Source: an uncultured Alcaligenaceae bacterium (GTDB lineage: Bacteria; Pseudomonadota; Gammaproteobacteria; Burkholderiales; Burkholderiaceae_B). From it: 13,722 nucleotides of DNA. A program made the position numbers and the translations under genes. Below, one piece after another: positions 1 through 4,120 of this stretch. Below the pieces are notes generated by a model. That model saw nothing but the letters and a program-made list of their open reading frames with translations. It was not told the origin of the DNA and made no database searches. Position 1 is the stretch's first letter; every line of letters starts with the position of its first letter. The stretch covers positions 1-13,722 of the forward strand of contig CALFXX010000015.1 of assembly GCA_937952975.1 (NCBI GenBank), written 5' to 3'.

Positions 1-83
1 CCAGGCCTATTTCTTACTTGATCAATGATGACACCTGTCGCGCCATCCCTATGTCGAATTTGTAAACCGATAGGAAATTGCAT
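1..83 (-). CDS. Possible N-terminal fragment of an unrecognised protein, cut by the window edge
   Basis: An ATG at 83 opens a minus-strand frame that reaches the left edge without a stop (27 full codons). The frame is open back to a TGA at 126-128. The peptide begins MQFPIGLQIRHRDGATGVII and continues DQVRNRP. It reads like real protein, and the stretch GLQIRHRDGATGVI loosely resembles a KOW/SH3-like nucleic-acid-binding strand pattern, but that is only an impression. A GAG about 9 bases upstream of the ATG could act as a weak ribosome binding site. Third codon positions are less GC-rich than in the window's real genes, which argues either for foreign origin or for a chance frame. I do not recognise the family. 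It lies beyond the tmRNA gene, where genomic islands often insert. Confidence 0.22.
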   Translation of the reverse strand, partial: MQFPIGLQIRHRDGATGVIIDQVRNRP

Positions 84-213
84 AGAGTCTCGTGTACGAG
101 TGAGTGAAAGCTCAAAAACCGGCCATCAGTACTGACCAAGGTGGTTTTGTGCCTAGTAGATCGAATTAATTTAATGCATAGCGGCTATTTGCCGCAAGGC
201 GGATGGTTGCTGG

Positions 214-342
214 TTGATCGCCGCAGGTGCTGATTACCCCTGCGACTTGGAGTTCATCGGGCTCGTCATCAAACTGCTCAACGGGAAATCAAAGTCGTTG
301 GTACTTTTTTCTGATGACGAGGGTAACCAGCCGCCTTGGTAG
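214..342 (+). CDS. Weak short frame with coding-like composition, possibly a gene remnant
   Basis: In this plus-strand frame the stretch from a TTG at 214 to the TAG at 340-342 encodes 42 residues, including CDLEFIGLVIKLLNG, then a charged segment and a C-terminal NQPPW. Codon third positions are mostly G or C through 223-285, as in the real genes nearby, so the stretch looks more coding-like than its surroundings. There is no ATG in frame after the TAA at 172-174, and the TTG has only a purine-rich GGCGGATGG upstream. I do not recognise the product. It could be the tail of a decayed gene whose front has been lost, or chance. Confidence 0.15.
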   Translation: MIAAGADYPCDLEFIGLVIKLLNGKSKSLVLFSDDEGNQPPW

Positions 343-513
343 AACTTATCTATTGAATCACGCCTGACGATGACTGATATCGCTTCACACAGCACGGCCA
401 TAGAACAGCTCCAAAAATTTACAATTTCGCTCTGATCAATTGGTTTCTTCTTAGAGATTAAATGATTATGCGAAATAGTTGACGCGACGACTTGTCTTAT
501 TGAGGTGAGCAGT

Positions 514-621
514 ATGAATACATCGGTGTCTCACCAGACGCCACACCACCGCATTGCAGTCTCTTTTACTACCCAATGCCACACAAAAACTCGCACGATC
601 AGTCCGCAAGTAACACATTGA
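514..621 (+). CDS. Possible small protein (35 aa) with a good ribosome binding site
   Basis: An ATG at 514 is preceded by GAGGTGA at 502-508, a good Shine-Dalgarno match at normal distance, and the frame runs 35 codons to a TGA at 619-621. The peptide starts MNTSVSHQTPHHRIAVSF and is rich in threonine, serine and histidine. It has no membrane segment, signal peptide or known motif that I can see. A TTGACG at 479-484 resembles a -35 box, but no matching -10 lies at the right distance. The only reasons to list it are the ribosome binding site and the absence of any other gene here; a chance match is quite possible. Confidence 0.18.
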   Translation: MNTSVSHQTPHHRIAVSFTTQCHTKTRTISPQVTH

Positions 622-629
622 TTTTAAAA

Positions 630-644
630 GGTTTTTCAAAAACC
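630..644. repeat. AT-rich perfect dyad (GGTTTTT C AAAAACC)
   Basis: Seven-base arms meet around one central base. Read on the minus strand, the arms are followed by TTTTAAAA, so a short stem with a TTGAA loop and a T-run could act as a weak minus-strand terminator. It lies about 150 bases beyond the strong ssrA terminator. The dyad could also be a protein binding site. Confidence 0.3.
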
Positions 645-792
645 ACTCGCGGACTTCGACCCATATCACTGGTACAGACTCACAGAGACTATCCGCCCCC
701 AGAGACAAAACCCTCCCTTTTACCGCCCCGAACCCCCGTCTCCGCAGTCCGCAACGCTCCCCACACACCCGCATGAACCCAAACCTGTAGGC

Positions 793-822
793 AAAAAAAT
801 ACCAACCCCGAAGGGTTGGTAT
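793..822 (-). terminator. Rho-independent terminator of ssrA
   Basis: On the minus strand the sequence reads ATACCAACCC, a TTCG loop, GGGTTGGTAT, then a run of seven T (positions 799-793). The 10-base stem is perfect and capped by a stable UUCG-type tetraloop. It starts ten bases after the tmRNA CCA end, so it is clearly the tmRNA terminator. Confidence 0.95.
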
Positions 823-831
823 GTGCGGTAA

Positions 832-1195
832 TGGTGGAGCCGGGGGGAATTGAACCCCCGTCCGCGAGCCCTCTGCAGGCAGTTCTACATGCGTAGTCGT
901 TTCATTTTGAATTTAACCTTGGACTTTGCCAAACGACAGGCCGGACCTTGGCGATTCACTTGGATTTAAGAAGTTGACGAGTGACCCGCCAACCGCCGAT
1001 TCTTTGTAAATGACGCTGCTGTAGATTGCTCTACCTGACCCAAAGACAAATCAGTGCAGCGGCTCTACCGCTTAAGCGGCCAGAGCGAAACGCTCGTCGT
1101 TGGCGTTTATAGTGTTTCCAGTGGATTTACGAGCGAACTGGGGCTCGGCATGCCCTGCACTGTTTCGCGACCCACGTCGAATCCGGATCGGCCCC
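832..1195 (-). ncRNA. ssrA: tmRNA (10Sa RNA), trans-translation
   Basis: Transfer-messenger RNA rescues stalled ribosomes: charged with alanine it enters the A site, then its internal frame is translated to add a degradation tag. The minus strand starts GGGGCCG and ends CGGCUCCACCA, so the seven-base acceptor stem pairs (one G-U) and CCA is encoded. A T-arm with GGGGGUUCAAUUCCCCCC precedes the 3' end. The conserved one-piece 5' motif GAUCCGGAUUCGAC is present. The tag frame at 1104-1072 reads ANDERFALAA then UAA, giving an AANDERFALAA tag with the charged alanine. Its LAA end is the classic ClpXP/ClpAP degron. Length is 364 nt, standard for a proteobacterial tmRNA. The gene lies downstream of gph on the same strand but has its own -10 box and a strong terminator. 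Confidence 0.97.
1072..1104 (-). other. tmRNA tag-peptide reading frame (ANDERFALAA, stop)
   Basis: On the minus strand the resume codon is GCC at 1104-1102, followed by codons for N-D-E-R-F-A-L-A-A and a TAA at 1074-1072. Compared with the E. coli tag ANDENYALAA, residues 5-6 are R-F instead of N-Y. The SspB-binding front (AANDE) and the LAA protease signal are both kept. Confidence 0.93.
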
Positions 1196-1204
1196 AGTAG
1201 TACG

Positions 1205-1210
1205 ATTGTA
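1205..1210 (-). promoter_or_regulatory. Likely -10 box of the ssrA promoter (TACAAT)
   Basis: TACAAT on the minus strand ends nine bases before the mature tmRNA 5' G, so transcription would start a few bases upstream of the mature end, with RNase P making the final 5' cut. No good -35 hexamer sits at 16-18 bases (the best is TCTGAA-like), so only the -10 element is called. Confidence 0.5.
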
Positions 1211-1416
1211 GACGAACAACCGTCACATTCAGACAACAAAGATGTAAAAGAGTGCGGCGATTGTTATTTGTTGTAAATCTTCTTGTCTAAGATCACTTTT
1301 TCTTGGATGGCGAGCGGCGTGCCAATCGCTCAGTGACTGACTCAGGTCTTGCCAAGTATCCAATGGCTGAGTGCTCGACCGATCAGCGTCCCTTGCAGAG
1401 GTATTGGTCTTGCCGT
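1211..1416. other. Spacer between ssrA promoter and gph stop
   Basis: About 200 bases with no gene. I see no hairpin plus T-run downstream of gph, so gph transcription may read through into ssrA or stop by Rho. The minus-strand frame open across 1229-1447 overlaps the gph C-terminus out of frame and has no ribosome binding site or recognisable domain. Confidence 0.5.
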
Positions 1417-2079
1417 TTAACGCATCAATTGCTTGATCGCAGGCCACATCTCTTTAGCCGCGTACGCGCAATGATCAGCTTGCCAGGTTTCGGGCGGGTG
1501 CTCGGGTCCGCAATAGCCATAAGCGGCAGCAATCGAACGCATACCGGCAGCTTGCGCGGCCTGAATATCACGCAAGTCATCACCCACGTATAGACAGCGT
1601 TCAACGCCATAACCGGCTTGCTGTGCGGCGTGTAAAAGCGGAAGAGGGTGGGGCTTAGAGTGCGCGGTTGTATCGCCGCACACCAGCACTGCACAATCTT
1701 GCGCCAGACCTAAGGCCGCAACAATCGGTGTTGCTAGATAGGTAGCCTTATTGGTCACGATCCCCCAGGCCATCCCTTCATCTTTAATCTGCGCCAGCAG
1801 CTCTGGCACACCCTCAAACAAACACGTATCAACCGTCATCGCGGCTTCGTAATCTTTTAAAAACTGCACGCGATGCGCCTCGTAGGCCTCGTCAGCGGGC
1901 GTTAAATTCAACGCGCAACGCAACAGCCCGCGCGCACCGGCTGAAGAGTAGGAGCGCAATACTTCAAGCGGCAGTGGCTCAAGGCCAGCCCGTGTGCGCT
2001 GACGATTCGCTGCAGCGGCCAAGTCGGGGGCCGTGTCGGCTAAGGTGCCATCAAAGTCAAACAAAATCAGTGCAGTCAT
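1417..2079 (-). CDS. gph: Phosphoglycolate phosphatase (HAD superfamily)
   Basis: A 220-residue haloacid-dehalogenase-type phosphatase, usual length for Gph. It hydrolyses 2-phosphoglycolate, a by-product of DNA-end repair and oxygenase chemistry, to glycolate in the cytoplasm. HAD motif I is FDFDGTL (nucleophile D8, acid D10), motif II contains T109 in IVTNK, motif III is K142 in HSKPHP, and motif IV is GDDLRD (166-171), which binds Mg2+. A helical cap domain fits between residues about 15 and 85. The ATG at 2079 overlaps the ubiG stop by four bases (ATGA), and there is no Shine-Dalgarno of its own, so translation is probably coupled to ubiG. Other HAD phosphatases of this size act on other phosphosugars, but the ubiG-gph pairing supports the name. 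Confidence 0.9.
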   Translation of the reverse strand: MTALILFDFDGTLADTAPDLAAAANRQRTRAGLEPLPLEVLRSYSSAGARGLLRCALNLTPADEAYEAHRVQFLKDYEAAMTVDTCLFEGVPELLAQIKDEGMAWGIVTNKATYLATPIVAALGLAQDCAVLVCGDTTAHSKPHPLPLLHAAQQAGYGVERCLYVGDDLRDIQAAQAAGMRSIAAAYGYCGPEHPPETWQADHCAYAAKEMWPAIKQLMR

Positions 2080-2792
2080 TTTTGTGTGGCCATTAAGTAA
2101 TTGACGCTTGTGTCGTGGTTAAGCGAGTAGTGTTCTGTAAAAGGGTTGTAGCTCATCCCCTTAAGTTGTAGTGTCGTCAGCCCTGCAGCACGGGCCGACG
2201 CAGATAGCTCGCTGGGCCGAACAAAGCTGCGCCAGCTATGCGTGCCGCGTGGCAGCAGGCGCAAGATATATTCGGCGCCCACAATCGCAAACAAAAATGA
2301 TTTTGGATTACGGTTAAGCGTTGAAAAAAACACCCAACCACCAGGCTTGACCAAGGTCGAGCAAGCCTGCACGATCGAGCCTGGATCAGGCACATGCTCA
2401 AGCATCTCCATGCAAGTGACGATATCGAACTGCGCCGGTTGTTCAGCAGCCATGTCTTCGGCGCTAATGCTGCGATACGTCACTGGGACGCCAGACTCCA
2501 GGCCATGTAGCTGTGCCACTTTCAGTGATTTGTCGGCCAGATCAATACCTGTGACCTTAGCACCGGCCACCGCCATGCTTTCAGCCAAAATCCCGCCACC
2601 ACAGCCTACATCGAGAATTTTTTTACCCTCTAGACCACCCACGAGCTCTTTAATCCAGTTCAGCCTTAAGGGGTTAATGGCGTGTAGCGGTTTGAATTCG
2701 CTATTGGGATCCCACCAGCGCGACGCCAGTGCGCTAAATTTATCGAGTTCAGCCTGATCGACGTTGCCTGAAGGGGGAGTGTGAGTCGTCAT
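2076..2792 (-). CDS. ubiG: Ubiquinone biosynthesis O-methyltransferase
   Basis: A 238-residue class I SAM-dependent methyltransferase that performs both O-methylations of ubiquinone synthesis (on the early hydroxylated polyprenylphenol and on demethylubiquinol). The family's N-terminal block FSALASRWWDPNSEFKPLH is at 19-37, the SAM motif I ILDVGCGGG at 59-67, GIDLA follows, then CMEMLEHVPDP and the long conserved segment FFSTLNRNPKSFLFAIVGAE. The C-terminal YNPF...DTSVNYLMA is also typical. I chose the ATG at 2792 because the peptide MTTHTPPSG.. matches the usual short variable N-terminus; an in-frame ATG at 2837 would add 15 residues with no better ribosome binding site. It overlaps gph downstream. 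It is separated from ompA by about 200 bases and the ompA terminator, so it probably has its own promoter, which I could not place. Confidence 0.95.
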   Translation of the reverse strand: MTTHTPPSGNVDQAELDKFSALASRWWDPNSEFKPLHAINPLRLNWIKELVGGLEGKKILDVGCGGGILAESMAVAGAKVTGIDLADKSLKVAQLHGLESGVPVTYRSISAEDMAAEQPAQFDIVTCMEMLEHVPDPGSIVQACSTLVKPGGWVFFSTLNRNPKSFLFAIVGAEYILRLLPRGTHSWRSFVRPSELSASARAAGLTTLQLKGMSYNPFTEHYSLNHDTSVNYLMATQK

Positions 2793-2817
2793 CTTGATAT
2801 TTGCTCTGTAAACGTTT

Positions 2818-2837
2818 ATGCCCCAGGTATCGGGCAT
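2818..2837. repeat. Inverted repeat upstream of ubiG (ATGCCC / GGGCAT)
   Basis: Six-base arms with an eight-base loop lie 26-45 bases upstream of the chosen ubiG start and include the alternative in-frame ATG at 2837. In the mRNA this would form a small hairpin that could hide the upstream ATG, consistent with the downstream start. Confidence 0.35.
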
Positions 2838-2964
2838 ACTCGTGAGGTACTTTCGCTATATTCGCACAACAGCGCGTTTAGTGTGAGGCAAACCCCTTCC
2901 GGACTTGACACACGCGTAGTCATGGCTGTGTTGGCCTGCAAATCGAACAAAAAGCCGACTCAAA

Positions 2965-2990
2965 CAGTGAGCTCAAATAGTGAGCTCAAA
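2965..2990. repeat. Tandem 13-base direct repeat (YAGTGAGCTCAAA x2)
   Basis: CAGTGAGCTCAAA at 2965-2977 is followed directly by TAGTGAGCTCAAA at 2978-2990. A partial copy (ACTCAAA) precedes and a CAG follows. Each unit holds the palindrome GAGCTC. It lies between the ompA terminator and ubiG, roughly 175-200 bases upstream of ubiG. The 13-base spacing is not a helical turn, so it may be replication slippage rather than an operator. Confidence 0.6.
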
Positions 2991-3000
2991 CAGCAAGCAT

Positions 3001-3028
3001 AAAAAAAGGCCCCGCAAGCGAGGCCTTT
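3001..3028 (-). terminator. Rho-independent terminator of ompA
   Basis: On the minus strand AAAGGCCTCG pairs with CGGGGCCTTT (one T-G pair) around a CTTG loop, and the stem runs into a T-run at 3007-3001. It lies about 50 bases after the ompA stop and insulates ubiG from ompA transcription. Confidence 0.92.
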
Positions 3029-3035
3029 CTAGTCA

Positions 3036-3063
3036 GAGCATGCCGCACGAGGCGGCGGTGCTC
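3036..3063 (-). other. GC-rich hairpin in the ompA 3' untranslated region
   Basis: GAGCA at 3036-3040 pairs with TGCTC at 3059-3063, and inside it GCCGC pairs with GCGGC around a five-base loop, with one bulged base. It sits between the ompA stop and its terminator and has no T-run of its own. It may stabilise the abundant ompA mRNA against 3' exonucleases. Confidence 0.5.
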
Positions 3064-3080
3064 AGTCAAAGGTAGGGAGA

Positions 3081-3644
3081 TTAACCCTTGCTACCGATGA
3101 TTTCGACGTCTACGCGGCGGTTCTTAGCACGGCCAGCTGCTGTCTTGTTGTCAGCAACAGGTTGTGTTTTACCTTTACCAGAAGCAGTGATGCGGTTTGC
3201 ATCGATGCCTTGGGTGACCAAGTAAGCTTTAACAGCAGCGGCGCGGCGCTCTGACAAGCCTTGGTTGTATACATCTGAGCCGATCGAGTCAGTGTGACCG
3301 ATAGCGATGATGGTTTCGAGCTTGATGGCTTTTTGCTGAGCGACAACTTGGTCGAGCAGTTTTTTGCCTTCTGGCTTAACGATAGCCTTGTCAAAGTCAA
3401 ACAGTGCTTCGGCTTTGATCGAAACTTTGTCTGCCATTGGGTTAGCTTTTGGCTTACCGCAGTCAGCAGCAGCTGTTGCAGGTGTCCAGAAGTTGTTTTG
3501 CCAGCACAGTTCGTTCGTGCCGTTTTTCCAAGTTAATTCGTTGGTGCCGTTACGCCAGTTGTCAACCGTTTGTGCGGAAACAACGCCTGAGGCGGTGATG
3601 GCTGCAAAGGCAAGTGCCAGAGCGATTTTAGAGGGCTTGTTCAT
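3081..3644 (-). CDS. ompA: OmpA-family outer membrane protein with peptidoglycan-binding domain
   Basis: A 187-residue envelope protein. A signal peptide covers residues 1-24 (MNKPSK, hydrophobic core, cleavage after VVSA). Residues about 25-65 form a short tryptophan-rich region, and about 75-185 an OmpA-like peptidoglycan-binding domain with AEALFDFDKA, GHTDSIGSDVYNQGLSERR, GKGKTQP and NRRVDVEI; the Asp and Arg that hold diaminopimelate in this fold are present. It lacks the eight-stranded barrel of enterobacterial OmpA, as in the Bordetella version. Cys47 and Cys62 could form a disulfide. Residues 30-47 are a two-copy repeat of W-(R/K)-NGTNEL-(T/C). The start is supported by AGGAG at 3653-3649. 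The gene is monocistronic, with its own terminator, and transcribed divergently from gyrA. Confidence 0.93.
   Translation of the reverse strand: MNKPSKIALALAFAAITASGVVSAQTVDNWRNGTNELTWKNGTNELCWQNNFWTPATAAADCGKPKANPMADKVSIKAEALFDFDKAIVKPEGKKLLDQVVAQQKAIKLETIIAIGHTDSIGSDVYNQGLSERRAAAVKAYLVTQGIDANRITASGKGKTQPVADNKTAAGRAKNRRVDVEIIGSKG
3504..3557 (-). repeat. Tandem 9-codon repeat inside ompA (NGTNEL motif)
   Basis: Codons 30-38 and 39-47 encode WRNGTNELT and WKNGTNELC. The DNA copies share AACGGCAC.AACGAA but differ at several third positions, so the duplication is not brand new. Confidence 0.85.
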
Positions 3645-3703
3645 AATTCTCCTCGATGAGCTTGTAGCTGGATAAGTGACTCGCAGCGAACCCCCGCCGC
3701 AAA

Positions 3704-3733
3704 TAATTACATCAAAAGATTAAGTCAGTACAA
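3704..3733 (-). promoter_or_regulatory. Candidate ompA promoter (TTGTAC - 18 bp - TAATTA)
   Basis: On the minus strand TTGTAC (3733-3728) and TAATTA (3709-3704) are 18 bases apart and about 60-90 bases upstream of the ompA start, giving a leader of roughly 50 bases. Both hexamers are imperfect. An overlapping alternative (TTGAAC with TAATCT, 15 bases) exists slightly upstream. Confidence 0.3.
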
Positions 3734-3854
3734 CATTGTTCAAACCTAATCTTCTGCGTGCTGTGTCGAATCTTAAGCTATTTGTTGAACTTTTGTGGGA
3801 CTTCTTGAGTTCGGATTGCTTTCATAGTCGGATTTCTACGCTTCTACGGTGTTT

Positions 3855-3876
3855 CTTGTTGGTTTTTGGCAACAAG
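3855..3876. repeat. Perfect inverted repeat CTTGTTG / CAACAAG
   Basis: Seven-base arms with an eight-base spacer (GTTTTTGG) lie about midway between ompA and gyrA, more than 100 bases upstream of either candidate promoter. No T-run follows on either strand, so it is more likely a binding site or chance than a terminator. Confidence 0.4.
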
Positions 3877-4040
3877 CGTCGTATTTTCGCCAAGATTGCA
3901 TCTTTTTTGGGGCAACACAGCCGTTTGAAGGGTGGGTTTCATTTGTCCCATTTAGTGATCCCATTCAGGCGGCTTTTGACGCTGTGAATACTATTAGGCA
4001 GCTCGAACCCTCAAACAGATCATACAAGAGGCGGGCGGTG

Positions 4041-4046
4041 TAGAAT
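4041..4046 (+). promoter_or_regulatory. Candidate gyrA -10 box (TAGAAT)
   Basis: TAGAAT matches the consensus at five of six bases and would give a gyrA leader of about 68 bases. No acceptable -35 hexamer lies 16-18 bases upstream. A TTGACG at 3976-3981 is too far away. Supercoiling-sensitive gyrase promoters often have poor -35 elements, but this one is not proven. Confidence 0.35.
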
Positions 4047-4076
4047 CCAAGGTTTACCTTTAGCTAGTTTCTACGC

Positions 4077-4092
4077 CCCGATTTCGGGTTTT
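4077..4092 (+). other. Mini hairpin followed by T-run in the gyrA leader
   Basis: CCCG, an ATTT loop, CGGG, then TTTT. The stem is only four GC pairs, so it is a weak terminator at best. It could act as a pause or attenuation site within the gyrA leader. Confidence 0.25.
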
Positions 4093-4120
4093 GCCCTCCC
4101 TGTTTATCAACCGTCAGCTT

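Larger units (their letters stand above)
84..792. other. Gene-poor stretch downstream of ssrA, no recognised gene
   Basis: About 700 bases between the left-edge fragment and the tmRNA terminator carry no recognisable gene. Stops are frequent in most frames. The two longest open frames (466-774 minus, 576-776 plus) lack ribosome binding sites and recognisable domains. What can be seen: a small GC hairpin at 181-195 (GCGGC/GCCGC), two short plus-strand frames listed separately, and an AT-rich perfect dyad at 630-644. No copy of the ssrA 3' end is visible here, so no attachment-site duplication can be shown inside the window. It may be ordinary spacer or the decayed edge of an integrated element. 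Confidence 0.5.
3645..4120. other. Divergent ompA-gyrA intergenic region
   Basis: 476 bases hold the start regions of two strongly expressed genes in opposite directions. The plus strand is T-rich from about 3775 to 3915. Visible elements are the candidate ompA promoter, a 7-base perfect dyad at 3855-3876, a repeated TTCTACG at about 3834-3847 (a third copy near 4069), a TAGAAT -10-like box at 4041, and a small hairpin with a T-run at 4077-4092. Two short plus-strand frames (3736-3987, 3849-4043) start at TTG/GTG without ribosome binding sites, and I do not call them genes. Confidence 0.6.

Noticed and set aside
466..774. 102-codon minus-strand frame just beyond the ssrA terminator
   Set aside because: No ribosome binding site, cysteine/arginine-rich composition typical of a chance frame, no recognisable domain; it overlaps other equally weak frames.
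576..776. 66-codon plus-strand frame
   Set aside because: Proline-rich tail comes from a C-rich tract; no ribosome binding site; overlaps the frame on the other strand without support for either.
832..1195. Possible tRNA gene, because of a T-arm-like sequence and encoded CCA
   Set aside because: The tRNA-like ends belong to tmRNA: there is a tag reading frame and about 300 bases between the two half domains, with no anticodon arm.
2242..2757. 171-codon plus-strand frame opposite ubiG
   Set aside because: Antisense shadow of a well-supported gene; serine/proline-rich, no ribosome binding site.
2781..3002. 73-codon plus-strand frame between ubiG and ompA
   Set aside because: Starts antisense to the ubiG start, ends in the ompA terminator, has no ribosome binding site and includes the tandem repeat.
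3736..4043. Two overlapping frames (83 and 64 codons) in the ompA-gyrA spacer
   Set aside because: They begin at TTG and GTG without ribosome binding sites and overlap candidate promoters; the Phe/Leu-rich content reflects T-rich DNA.
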